NCBI GenBank assembly: GCA_023974075.1
Contig: JAMFTG010000287.1
Coordinates: 1-64,000, forward strand
DNA from: Chaenocephalus aceratus
Taxonomy: Eukaryota; Chordata; Actinopteri; Perciformes; Channichthyidae
Direction of reading: 5' to 3'
DNA: 64,000 bases
Under the pieces are notes generated by a model. That model saw nothing but the letters and a program-made list of their open reading frames with translations, searched no databases and was not told the origin of the DNA. Position 1 is the stretch's first letter. Every line of letters begins with the position of its first letter. This document shows positions 12,277-26,650 of this stretch, piece by piece. The position numbers were made by a program, and so were the translations under genes.

Positions 12277-13269
12277 CAAATCAAATCAAATTTTATTTCT
12301 ATTGCACATTTAAAAACGATTTTCGGTCGAGCCAAAGTGCTGCACATGCAGATAATAAATAACACATTACTACCGATGTAAACAGAAGACAATAAATTAC
12401 AACAGCAAATATAAAAATCAAACACAGGGAAGTGTCATGAGTCGTGCTCTGCTATGATTAGAAGGCCAGGGTGAAGAGGTGAGTTTTTAGTTTTGATTTA
12501 AAAGCCCCTAGGGTCTGGGCCGACCTCACATGGAGGGGCAGAGTGTTCCAGAGCCTGGGGCCAGCCTGCCGCGAAGGCTCGGTGCCCTCTGGTTTTTAGC
12601 CTGGTTTTAGGCACTACCAGTAGCAGCTGGTCAGCAGACCTTAACGCTCTGGCTGGGGTGTAGCGCTGGAGGAGTTCAGCTATATAGGCCGGAGCCAGCC
12701 CATTTAGGGCTTTAAAAAGAAATAAAAGGATTTTAAAATCAATTCGGAACCGAATTGGAAGCCAGTGCAATGAGGCCAGTATTGGGGTGATGTGGTCACG
12801 CTTTGTGTGGCCAGTGAGGAGACGTGCCGCTGCGTTCTGCACCTAGCTGCAGGCGTTTAATTGAGGCCTGGTCCATACCCACGTATAGAGCGTTGCAATA
12901 ATCGAGTCTTGAGGTCACAAAGGCGTTGATAACTCTCTCCAGGTCTTTGAAAGATAAAAAAGACTTGGCTTTGGCCAATACTCTTAATTTAAAAAAGCAG
13001 GATTTCACTACGCTGCTGACCTGCTTGTCGAATTTAAAAGTGTTAGTAAAAGTCACTGCAAGATTCATGACCGAGGGGAGGATGTTTGTTTTAAGAGGAC
13101 CCAGAATGTCACCAGAAGAGGCTGGAGGTTGGGGTCCAAAAAAGATGACCTCAGTCTTGCTCTCGTTGAGGAATCTAGGGCTAAGGTTGCAGGCCTGTGC
13201 TCGGTGAGGGGAGTAGGAAGTGATCAACTGGGTCAAAGGTATGGGCCTAGGAAATATGTTCCTCAACAT
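12277..13269 (-). mobile_element. L2-type LINE, 5'-truncated 3' part
   Basis: Minus-strand frames read as the end of an L2-type ORF2: VINAFVTSRLDYCNALYVGM, then (after a frameshift near 12840) MQNAAARLLTGHTKRDHITP, then LASLHWLPIRFRIDFKILL and LFKALNGLAPAYI. The 3' UTR contains the standard 'ttttatttctattgcaca' block (read on plus). The element ends in tandem ATCAA units at 12277-12295, the short-repeat tail expected of this group. The upstream part, including the catalytic RT box, is missing or unreadable. Confidence 0.85.
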
Positions 13270-13788
13270 TTGCTAGGGATAAGGAGGCAGAGTTTCCTAC
13301 AGCATATTATCCAGATTATCACCAACTCCGCTGTTGACGTTGCCAAACAGGTAGTGTTGGATATGTGTCGCTGGCCTGGGCGAATTGGGTCCAGTGACAC
13401 CGACAAATGCATGGTGGAAACCTGGTTCTGGCAGAAGGCTGTGTCCTGAAGAGGCACCTGAATAAGCCTCCACCAAACCTCCTCTCCTTACATCATTTTT
13501 ATCTGAGTTTACAGTGAACGCTCACAGTAACGTGATCAATCCACGTTACATCAAACATTGCCTTTGTATTCAGTACAATTCAGCTGAAGCTCTTCACGTG
13601 TTGATGGAGTTGAATGAGATCCATAGAGGAGTTAGCAGTCAGATGAAAAACCTCCCACAGACTCAGACACTGTCTGCCACTCTTTGTGTGAAGCATTAGC
13701 ACTCTGCATCACAGCTTGCATGTTACTGCAAGAGAGACTGTTCAGGTATTGTTCATGAGAGTGAACATATGATCTGCCTGCATTGCTG
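13270..13788. other. Intergenic, no gene seen
   Basis: Possibly the degraded upstream edge of the preceding LINE up to about 13450. The rest has no recognisable feature. Confidence 0.35.
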
Positions 13789-14896
13789 ATGGATGCTCAA
13801 TTCAATGTGACATCACTTTTGATGGGCATGTGGAAGTGCAGAGATATAGATATCTGTATTTTGTGATCATGTTTACAGTTTATGTTCATCTGCAGTAATT
13901 CCACTATTGTGTGCATCATTGTTATTCTCAAAAGCCTCCATGAGCCTATGTACATCACATCACATGTCACTTGTTAGACGCTTTTATCCAAAGCAACTTA
14001 CATACTCAGTACTGTGGGCAATCCCCACAGGAGCACTTTGGGGTGAAGGGTGTCAGGGACACAACGACATGCTGACTGCAGTGGGGTTTGAACCTGTGCC
14101 CCCCTGATCCGAACACCAACGCTCAACCCACTGCGCCACACGTACATGTTCAATGCAGCTTTGTTGATTGACTCTGTTCTTTATAGCACCAATATTTACC
14201 CCAAGCTTCTGATTGACTTGTTATCAGAGAAACAGATCATATCTTCTCGAGCCCGTCTGTTTCAAAATGTGATGAATATGACTTTGACCTTTTCAGAGTC
14301 TTCCCTGCTGGCAGCCAGGGCCTGCGACAGATACGTGTCTCTGTGGAAACCTCTGCATTATCAACCATCGTGAGGAAAAGAACTGTCGATGTCTGTCTGG
14401 TTTTGTCTTGGCTTCTGCCGACTTGTGAGACTGCAGTGGGATGTATTCTTTATTCTAATAGCAAACTCTGCGTTTTTAATATTACGGGGATTTTTGTAAC
14501 AATTCAATTTAAAATCTTCAGCGTGTGAGCTCGAGCGCTCTCTCTGTATGTGGAGTGTTCATGTTGGTAAATCTGTCCCTTCTGCCTCTTATCTTCATAC
14601 TTTTTACATACACCAGGAGACTTATACTATCATATCAACATGGTAGAGAATACAGGAGAAAAGCTGCACAGACCTGTTGACCCCACCTGTTGGTTTTAAT
14701 CAGCTGTCCCTGTTTATTTGATTTAGATGTTGTTATAATTTGTCTAGGATTAAATATTCCCAAAATGACACGTTTGATATTGACTTTGCAAATAGTTTCC
14801 TATCACTCCGTCTTCAACCCAATCATATACAGACTGAACGTGAAAGAAATCTCTGAACACCTTACATTGTTGTTGTGTGGGATCAAATCACACTAA
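13789..14896 (+). pseudogene. Olfactory receptor pseudogene, SINE-interrupted and frameshifted
   Basis: The start ATG and the first residues (MDAQFNVTSLL, with an NVT sequon) are present. A frameshift leads to RYRYLYFVIMFTVYV (membrane segment 1), then a second frameshift to SNSTIVCIIVILKSLHEPMY. There the coding sequence is cut by a SINE (13956-14141) and resumes at YMFNAALLIDSV. The second-loop and DRY-region equivalent is ARACDRYVSLWKPLHY, so the usual MAYDR is altered to ARACDR. Further frame changes occur near 14370-14690. The C-terminus HSVFNPIIYRLNVKEI keeps the NPxxY motif and ends at TAA. Multiple lesions mean no full receptor can be made. Confidence 0.9.
13956..14141 (+). mobile_element. 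SINE-like insertion in the olfactory receptor pseudogene
   Basis: Contains the widespread teleost block GACGCTTTTATCCAAAGCAA followed by ACTTACA. Near its end is a tRNA-like B-box stretch (GGGGTTTGAACC) and an ACCCACTGCGCCAC end. It is flanked by GTACAT on both sides (13950-13955 and 14142-14147), a likely target duplication. Confidence 0.85.
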
Positions 14897-15341
14897 CGTC
14901 ACCTGGGTTGGGTGAAGAGTTACTAAACACAGCACAACAAGTCAGGACATGTGTGTTTGGTAGACGACTACTTTTTTGTAAAAAGGCTTCTTGGCATTAC
15001 ATTTCATACCGTCGGAAAGGAGCCACGTTTGTGAGGAACAAGCGTTTGTGGGATGAGAAGCAGAGCTGAGTGTGTGGGTCACGCCACGAACAATGTGCCA
15101 GAGCTTCTCTGCCAAAGCCAAACAGCTTTGTGTTGCTGTTGACTCTTCGTTGGTGTTGTTTGGTGTTTGGAAACTTGAATCAAACGCAGATGATGAAAAA
15201 TGAAGAAATGTGACAGAAGAGATCAGGAAGCTGCAGCTTTAACAGCCGCCCCCTCAGAGACGGATACTAACAATTACAAAGAAGAATCACAAATAATATT
15301 TACCCAACATAATAAAGTACACAACAAAAGCAAGAGCCTAA

Positions 15342-15343
<2 letters not shown>
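14897..15343. other. Intergenic, no gene seen
   Basis: No coding frame that I trust and no repeat recognised. Confidence 0.4.

Positions 15344-15393
<50 letters not shown>
15344..15393. repeat. (GT)n microsatellite
   Basis: About 50 bases of GT, followed by the CCTCTCAGTAATATGATGC flank shared with the array ending at 11491. Confidence 0.97.
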
Positions 15394-15394
<1 letters not shown>

Positions 15395-15598
15395 CTCTCA
15401 GTAATATGATGCAATGTATTCAGATGACAGCAGTGTCCACAGAAGCTGATGTCATGAGGGTCTTTAGGCCCCCCCCCCGAAATCATGAATCAGCTAAATA
15501 TTTTCTATCTTACACATAAACATTTGGCAAATACAAAAAGTCTAGTTTTAGTTGCGTCTCTAGGTAAGACTGGAAAGTGTGTATGTGTGTCTATTAGG

Positions 15599-15601
<3 letters not shown>

Positions 15602-15656
<55 letters not shown>
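15602..15656. repeat. (GT)n microsatellite
   Basis: About 55 bases of GT, again followed by GGCCTCTCAGTAATAT, so three GT arrays in this region share one flank. Confidence 0.97.
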
Positions 15657-16800
<1,144 letters not shown>

Positions 16801-16829
16801 GCAGAAGGAGGGTATATTGCACAAGTATT

Positions 16830-16830
16830 G

Positions 16831-16853
<23 letters not shown>
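16830..16853. repeat. (TA)n microsatellite
   Basis: Short TA run that abuts the poly-T (poly-A tail on minus) of the L1 fragment. Confidence 0.9.
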
Positions 16854-16861
<8 letters not shown>

Positions 16862-18500
16862 TATTGAGTCTGGCACAATGAGTTTACATATTATTATTTT
16901 TTATTTATGTTCCCCCTTTCCCCCCCTCCCGGTCCTAGCTAGTAAATTAAATAACTAACTAAATAAATAGATACATGTATTGGTAAAAGTAAAGTAATGT
17001 AGAAGATAATATTAAAAGAAAATTAATAGATAAGGGAATAAAGAATATTAACAGTAATAAATGTACCCATACTCACATATATATATACCCACATATACAC
17101 ATACATGTGTGTACATACCCACACACATGCACATACATACACGTACCTACCTACATACATGTTTACAAAGACACAAGGGAAAAAAAGAAAAAACATACAC
17201 ATATATTCGTAGTTCCCCCCATTTCTTCTTAATTTAGTGTCTTAAGTTCAGCTATGTAGGCTATCATAGAGCCCCAGACAGATTCAAATAGTTTTGAGGA
17301 TCCCCTCAGGTTATATTTAATCTTCTCAGTCCTTAATCTTAAAGTTCAGGTACAACATTACATCTTTAAGCCATAGAGATGCTTTAGGTGGTATAGAAGA
17401 TTTCCATTCTAGGAGTATTCTTCTACGTGCTAAGATAGATGCAAAGGCTATACTGTCCTTAGCTTTCCTCTTCAACATTCGGTGGCCAGGTAGTACTCCA
17501 GAAATGGCAGTTTCTGCACATGGTGTCAATACCACGTCCAAGGCCTCAGTAAGGTGTTTGAAAATGCTTGTCCAGTATCCTTGTAGGCGAGGACAAGACC
17601 AAAACATATGAGTCATGTTTGCTGGTGACGTGTGGCATCTGTTACAGGTATCCGTAACATTTGGATATATTTTGGAGAGTTTAGAGTTGGTGTAATAGAT
17701 ACGGTGGACAACTTTTAGTTGTATAAGATTGAGCCTGGCACAGGACGTACTATTGTTCACTCTCGCTAATGCGCCATCCCAGACCTCATCATCTATAACT
17801 TGGACTAGGAGGGATATTGGGGAAGGAAGGGTTGTTTAGTTTAACCCAGTTTCGGACCTGGAAGTAGCGAAATAGATGAGTGCCTGGAAGGCAACATTTC
17901 TCAGAGAGTTGGCTAAAGCTACCGAAAACATTGTTAATGTAAAGGTCCCTTACTCTGACAAGACCTAATCTCTGCCACATAGAGAAGGCCCCATCAGTGT
18001 AAGGGGGGAGAAAGAGATGGTTGTTGTGAATGGGACTATGTATAGAGGATCCACAGAGTCCATGAGCCTTTCTGAATTGGGACCAAATTCTTAGGGTGGA
18101 AACAACAATCGGGTTATTCGAATATTGAGTTGGCCGGCTGGGTAATGTAGATGTAAGCAAAGCCAAGAGTGAGGTATTAGGACAGGATTTGGCTTCAACC
18201 TCACACCAACTCAATGTTGGTTCCTTACTCCATAGAATTACTTTGTGGATATTGGCTGCCCAATAGTAGTGTCTTATATTTGGAAGCGCTAATCCTCCTG
18301 TAGATCTATGCCTTTGTAAAAGCTCTTTCCTAATTCTAGGAGTCTTCCCTTGCCATAAAAAAGAGGAGATTAGTTTGTCTATTTTACGAAAAAGTGATTA
18401 TGGTAGGAAGACTGGCAGACATTAAAAGAGGTACAGAAAGCGAGGGAGAACGTTCATTTTGATACAGTTTACCCTCCCTCTGTATATTTTTAATTGGAGG
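16851..18500 (-). mobile_element. L1-type LINE, 3' fragment of ORF2
   Basis: The plus-strand poly-T at 16851-16862 is the poly-A tail of a minus-strand element. Upstream, broken frames give the ORF2 C-terminal part. Near 18450 is GRVNCIKMNVLPRFLYLF, near 18280 GGLALPNIRHYYWAA, then VRDLYINNVFGSFSQL. Near 17640 is a cysteine cluster, CNRCHTSPANMTHMFWSCPR, typical of L1 ORF2 C-termini. The RT core is missing (5'-truncated). Stops and frame changes make it inactive. Confidence 0.85.
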
Positions 18501-18507
18501 ATAAAAA

Positions 18508-18672
18508 CCTCTTTATTGGTCACAGATACATTTAAAAAGCACACACAGTGAAATGTGGTCTCTGCTTTTAACCCATCCTAGTATAGCTATTGAGGGCCCT
18601 CTCCCAGCAGTAGCAGTCCACACTCCATTTTTAGATCTGTGCGGGGGCTTGAACCGACAACCCTACGGCAGT
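18508..18672. mobile_element. Short interspersed teleost repeat
   Basis: The block from TCTTTATTGGTCACAGATAC through CACAGTGAAATGTGGTCTCT to GGGGCTTGAACCGACAACCC resembles a non-autonomous repeat that I recognise as widespread in teleosts. There is no coding content. Superfamily not assigned. Confidence 0.5.
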
Positions 18673-18916
18673 TATTGCACATCAGAAGTCTGGTAGCTCT
18701 GTGTACAAATGTGCAAAATAATCTGAGGGTTGTCTGAAGATAAAAAAAGTGGACATCTCGTTTAATATCCAAGATGTACAGACATATTTAGCTGTATACG
18801 TTTTGACCTGTATGAAGACAGAACATTTGTAGATACAGCTTTGGGTCTCTAGAACATTTGCTCAGAAAAACTAAAGTGAAAAGTAACAAATAAAATAATA
18901 AAAATCTTGATATCTA
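18673..18916. other. Intergenic, no gene seen
   Basis: AT-rich; nothing recognised. Confidence 0.35.
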
Positions 18917-19235
18917 ACAAGGGGTTACGTATGGTAACCCTTGTCATATAAGCACAGGTGGAGCCCTCTACTGGACTCTATGGGTACTACCTTATCATGA
19001 AAGCATTCACATACTGAGACCTCTATAGATGGAGCCGGCCCCAGGGCGGGCCTACCTGAATGTGCACGCATCTCACCGTATAAAAGGAGGCCTCGCCTTG
19101 ACCGCCTCCTACACCTCTCTTCAGCGAGCTGGTATAGGACAGACAGTGCCCCGAGTAGAGGGCCCCGCCTATGCTTATATGACAAGGGTTACCATACGTA
19201 ACCCCTCGTTAAATCTCTCACAGGCTCCGAGCCCC
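18917..19235. mobile_element. DIRS-like terminal module, complete palindrome
   Basis: The left arm starts AGGGGTTACGTATGGTAACC and the right arm is its inverse, ending GGTTACCATACGTAACCCCT. About 50 bases pair in total, including AGCCCTCTACT against AGTAGAGGGC. The middle has a TATAAAAGG box at 19079 and a CAGCGAGC...GGACAGACAG stretch, and a GCTCACAGG-like block follows the right arm. The same module is at 42511-42835, and half of it at 4375-4460. I infer DIRS-family termini from the association with DIRS coding remnants, but this is not proven. It ends the L1 ORF1 fragment to its right. Confidence 0.6.
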
Positions 19236-19352
19236 GATGTATACACATGCTGTAGCTTCCAGCTCCGTTATCCGGCCGCTATGGTCCGTAGCAGCTCGTT
19301 CAAGCTCAAGCACAGTTTACCGTGTTGCTCGACTTTATCTTGTAATGGTCCC
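19236..19352 (-). pseudogene. L1 copy A, ORF1 fragment (downstream piece)
   Basis: Continues the ORF1 of 22511-22915 across the younger L1 insertion. Removing 19353-22498 joins KELKES to MGPLQDKVEQHG in one frame. A frameshift follows, then GRITELEATACVY. The heptad-like pattern fits the coiled coil of L1 ORF1 proteins. It is cut off by the palindromic module. Confidence 0.75.
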
Positions 19353-19364
19353 ATTGACTCTTTT

Positions 19365-22300
19365 TTTTTTATGTTTATTGATTTTCAGTTTACAAAAAAT
19401 CACATAGGACGAAGACATAGAGCCAAAAGCAATACATATTTACACAGGAAAACCACTTTACATTAAAGAAAAGTAGCAACACTAAATGAAATTGGTACAT
19501 ACCACAAGGGCACTCTAATACATCGGCAATCATCGAGTTTTCCAGCAATAGGACCGTATTTCTACAGAGGATATCACAGTCATTTACATGTTACCATATT
19601 GTAGCACATTATAGAATTATCGCATTATCCTGCCCCAGTTTCGTTCAGAAATTGAGATAGGTCGTTGTTCTTGGTGTACTCTATAAAACATCCCCAGACC
19701 TTCTGGAACAGTTCTTGTTTGTCTTTAAGAATGTAAGTGATTTTTTCTAAAGGCAGACATAAAGAAAGTTCCCTAAACCACTGTGCAATACTAGGTTTGC
19801 CCAACTGTTTCCATGTTAAGGCAATCACTCTTTTTGCTTGTAATAAACATATATCTATAAAAACTTGTTTATAACGTTGTATGTTATGTCCATCCGGATA
19901 TAGGCCAAGTAGGAACATTTTTGGTTCCAGCTTTAAGCTGATCGCTAAAATATTCTGTACTGTTACCCTAACCTCTTCCCAGAATTCCTTTATTCTTGGA
20001 CATAACCATAGACAATGAAACAGTGTGCCTTTTCCTTCCCCACATCTGGTGCACATGTCTGGGATATTAGCGTTACATTTATTCCATTTTCTGGTGTAAT
20101 GTACACTCTCATTAGCCACTTGTATTGCAGAAGCTTTAGACGCGTATTACCCGTCTGTGTTTGGGCCGCCTTACAAGCTGTGCTCCACTGTTCCAATGTT
20201 AGATTATCCTGTAAGTCATTTTTCCAAGCATTGAGTCTAGAGTTCGAGGATTCTGAGGAGAACGCCAGCAGGAGATCGTAGAATTCAGATATGATGCCCT
20301 TCCCAAAGGGGTTTTTAATTAAAACTTTCTCCAATATGGACAGAGGAGGGGCCAGCATGAGTCGGTCCTGGTTCGCTCCTACAAAGCTCCTGAGTTGCAA
20401 GTATTTAAAAATGTTTTTACAAGGAATTTCGTGTTTACTGACAAGTTCCTCAAATGATAAAAACTTCCCATTATGACTTCCAAACATGTCTTTTAACTGT
20501 CCCACCCCCTTTTCCACCCATAGTCTAAAACCTCCATCGGCATTCCCTGGCACAAAGAGAGTATTTCCCCATATCGGGCTGAACCAGGAGAGAGAAGAAG
20601 GTTCGTTCATATATTTTTTAACCTCCTGCCAAACATCAATCATATTTTTAACTATAGGGTTAGTTGTAGTTTTTTTAAGGTTTTTAGGGTCGTCAGAGTA
20701 TAGATAAGTAGGAAGTGGGAGCTTTAAGGAGCAAGACTCAACATCCCTCCACACCGGAGGCCTCTCCTCTGTGTAGTAAAACATCAATGTTCTCAGCTGA
20801 GCTGCCCAGTAGTACCACAACATGTTAGGGAACTGTAATCCTCCTCTATCATAAGGCAAGTACAAAAGAGATAAACGGAGCCTGGGGCGTCTGTTATTCC
20901 ATATAACATTACTAAACATTTTCTTCATTCTAGGAAAAACATCTGGTGGGGGTGGCAGGGGGATGTTTTGAAATAAATATAAAAGCTTGGGGAGAACATT
21001 CGTCTTGAGAATATTAATTCTACCCATTAGAGAGATCGGAAGGTTTGACCATCTATCAACTGATTTGGAAATGGACTCTATAATCGGATTATAGTTAGAG
21101 TTCACAATATCTTCCAATTTGGGGACAATCTGAATACCCAAGTAAGGAAAGTATTTACTGTTCTAAAATGACCAGCATGTTTGGGTGGGTTAGACCTTTC
21201 CTCCGAGTTAAGGAGCATGAAGGAGGATTTTGAATTATTTACTTTGTAACCCGATATTTGGCTGAACCCTTTAATCAGATCCATAAGAGCCGGTATAGAG
21301 TTCTCCAGATTTCTAAGGAAGAGAATCACGTCATCAGCGTAAAGAACTATTCGATGGTCAAACCCTCTCACATGTATGCCTGAAATCATTGTGTGCTCTC
21401 TCACAGCAATAGCAAATGGTTCAATTGCGATTAAGAAAAGAAGGGCGGATAGAGGACAACCTTGTCTACAGCCCCTACCGATCCTAATCGGCTTTGATAT
21501 GATATTATTTGTAATTATTTCTGCATACGGGTCGTTGTATAAAAGTTTTACCCAATTACAACAATTCTCCCCAAAGCCAAAGCGGACAAGAAGTTCAAAC
21601 AAATAGAACCATTCCACCCTGTCAAAAGCTTTCTCAGCGTCTAATGCCGAGAGAGCTGTATCTGGCGCCCCCTTTGGTCATGGAGAATGTTCAAAACCCG
21701 TCTCACATTGTGAAATCCCTGACGGCCAACCATGAACCCATTTTGATCCTCTTTTATAATTTCCGGCAGCAGGCCTTCCAGTCTTCTTGCCAAGATCTTA
21801 CAAAGTATCTTCAAGTCTGAGTTTAGGAGGCTTATAGGGCGCATATTTTCGCACTTGTCATTTGATTTCCCAGGTTTTGGCAGAAGTGTGATCAGCGCCC
21901 CTCTCAGGGTGGGAGGAAGTATTCCATTTTGAATAGATTCAATAAACATTTCTAAAAGGGGTGCCTTTAATTTCGCTTCAAATTTTTTATAGATATCGAT
22001 GGGCAGGCCATCCGGTCCTGCTGCTTTCCCCGATTTCATGCTCTTCACTGCCTCGGAAATCTCCTCCAAAGACACTACATTCTCTAATTTCAAACTTTCC
22101 TCATCCGATAATTTGGGAATCGTGAGGCTATCTAAGAATGGACTCTGGAGCATTGTCCCCTCGTCTATTTCAGAGCTGTATAATCTTTCATAGTAATCCC
22201 TGAAATCCCCATTTATTGCCACAGGGTCTGCAACGGTCTCCCCCTTGTCATTATTCAGCACAGTGATAGTCCTTTCAATTTGAAGTTGTTTTATACGCCA

Positions 22301-22498
22301 TGCCAGGATTTTACCTGACTTTTCCCCTTGATCGAAGATGGATTGTTTAAGCTTCAGTAAGTTATCTGCTGCTTTAGAGGCTGACATTTCATTATATTGT
22401 GCTCTTAATAGTAACAAGTATTGGTGTAATTTAGGACAGGGATTTCTAAAATAGGTGTTTTCCATGGCTTTAATGTTGGACTCTAATAATAGTATTTT
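19365..22498 (-). mobile_element. L1-type LINE copy B, ORF2 without endonuclease
   Basis: Minus strand, about 3.1 kb, with a poly-A tail (poly-T at 19361-19370) and a target duplication ATTGACTC(TTTT) at 19353-19364 and 22499-22510. The ORF2 reading begins after the endonuclease. [16 protein letters not shown] and [21 protein letters not shown] come first, then GRGCRQGCPLSALLF. VLYADDVILFL follows, with the intact catalytic YADD, then GRINILKTNVLPKLLYLF. The C-terminal cysteine cluster is CTRCGEGKGTLFHCLWLCPR. Four long open stretches (274, 171, 383 and 164 residues) are separated by only a few frame breaks, so the copy is fairly young. The missing endonuclease means it was 5'-truncated at insertion. 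Confidence 0.9.
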
Positions 22499-22510
22499 AT
22501 TGACTCTTTT

Positions 22511-22915
22511 AGTTCTTTTCGGACAGAGGTAATCTCGGAGCGTAGGCTGGAAGACAAAGAATACATTTTGCCAAAAATGTCGGCTTTCAGGGAGTCCATC
22601 ATACTTTGTAAAAGTTCGGCGTCGAGTGCGTTAGCTTCAGCCACCCCTCGAGTAGCGTTAGCCGGGTCAGGCAAAGGCGAGGTTTTGCTGCGGCCTCCTC
22701 TCTGTGCTTCGGATTTTTGGCGAGCAGAAGACATTTCGGTTGTTTTGGTTAACAAAAGTCACGTACGACGAATCCTTAGTTTATGTTCTATTTCATTTCA
22801 ACAATAAAAGACCAAAATTGTGCAGGATTTATGAAATTAAGTCACATTCCCAGGAGCAGCGGAGAAACACTTCTTACATCCTCAGTGCCCGTGACTCACC
22901 TGGACAGCTAATATT
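22511..22915 (-). pseudogene. L1 copy A, ORF1 N-terminus and 5' UTR
   Basis: MSSARQKSEAQRGGRSKTSP begins near 22734 and runs to [17 protein letters not shown] at the insertion site of copy B. Low-complexity N-terminus followed by heptad-like repeats is what L1 ORF1 RNA-binding proteins show. Sequence up to about 22915 is probably its 5' UTR. The direct run-on into copy B's ORF2 is a product of nesting and not an ORF1-ORF2 fusion. Confidence 0.75.
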
Positions 22916-25778
<2,863 letters not shown>

Positions 25779-25782
25779 TTAA

Positions 25783-26230
25783 AGGGCCCATGTCATGGCC
25801 ATTTCTACTGATCATAATTATATTGTTGAGGTATACTAAAATAGATTTATACTGTGCAATGTTCCAAACTCACATTGGTTTCTCATACAGCATCTCTGTA
25901 AAGTATGTGTATTCACTCTCTGTCCTAAACGGCTTGTTGGAGCTCGCCCCACCCCCTGTGAGCCCAGTGTGATCTGATTGGTCACGAGACATGCAGATGC
26001 TCGTGAGGAGCTGCTGTGAGGAGCAGACAGGGCTTCCGTGTCGGCGAAACAAATACAGCAAGTACAAGCGAAACTCATCCTGAGCACACAAACACTCACA
26101 GCCGAAGTAAAAACAATAAGTGTGGCTTGATATTGAGTAAGGTTTATAACGCTGTGAGCATGGGTCTGCGGAGAGCATTTCTCCGCGATCCCAACTTAGC
26201 AGTCCGAAAAACGTTTACCCATTTAAACAG
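25783..26230 (-). mobile_element. Second copy of the 1103-1912 TTAA element, truncated
   Basis: Begins after TTAA (25779-25782) with AGGGCCCATGTCATGGCC. It then matches, on the opposite strand, the right half of the first copy: CAGTATAAAT, CATCTCTGTAAAGTATGTGT, CAAGCCACACTTATTGTTTT. The far terminus is missing, and L2 sequence begins at about 26290. Confidence 0.65.
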
Positions 26231-26289
26231 TCGTGGTAGATACCTTGTTTATTTTAAGCATCATAAATACACAAACAACAATGAATACT

Positions 26290-26650
26290 TACAGGTTGTG
26301 TACCCGAATCTCCCGAGGGAGGGGGCAGCGACGGAGAAGGCTCTGTCCCCCCAGGTCCGGTGATTGGTGCGGGTGGGGATGGATAGGAGGTTGGCTTCTG
26401 ATGAGCGGAGGCAGCAGGAAGGGGCGTGGTGGTGCAGCAGGTTTGTGAGGTAGGGGGGGGCCTGATTGTTGAGGCCTTTGTGAGTAATGAGGAGGACTTT
26501 GAAGTTGATTCTTTGACGGACGGGGAGCCAGTGGAGGTTCTGGAGGACGGGAGTGATGTGGTCTCGGGAGCGGTTGTGGGTGAGGAGGCGGGCAGCAGAG
26601 TTCTGGATATGTTGGAGTTTATTGATTAGGTTGGATGGTATGCCGTAGAG
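26290..26650 (-). mobile_element. L2-type LINE, 3' half (downstream of hAT insertion)
   Basis: Reads on minus as QNSAARLLTHNRSRDHITPV, then LHWLPVRQRINFKVLLITHK, and ends TWGDRAFSVAAPSLGRF. Together with 28038-28486 it is one element. Removing the hAT restores YCNSILYGIPSNLINKLQ in one frame. Confidence 0.88.

Noticed and set aside
14070..14141. tRNA gene on the plus strand
   Set aside because: Only a B-box-like stretch of a SINE; no cloverleaf or anticodon arm could be drawn.
19029..19466. 145-residue plus-strand frame
   Set aside because: Antisense shadow of the palindromic module and the L1 ORF1 and 3' end.
22483..22755. L1 with ORF1 fused directly to ORF2
   Set aside because: The matching ATTGACTC(TTTT) at both ends of copy B shows nesting of two elements and not a fusion.
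26016..26363. 115-residue plus-strand frame
   Set aside because: Spans the junction between the truncated TTAA element and the L2 fragment; no protein features.
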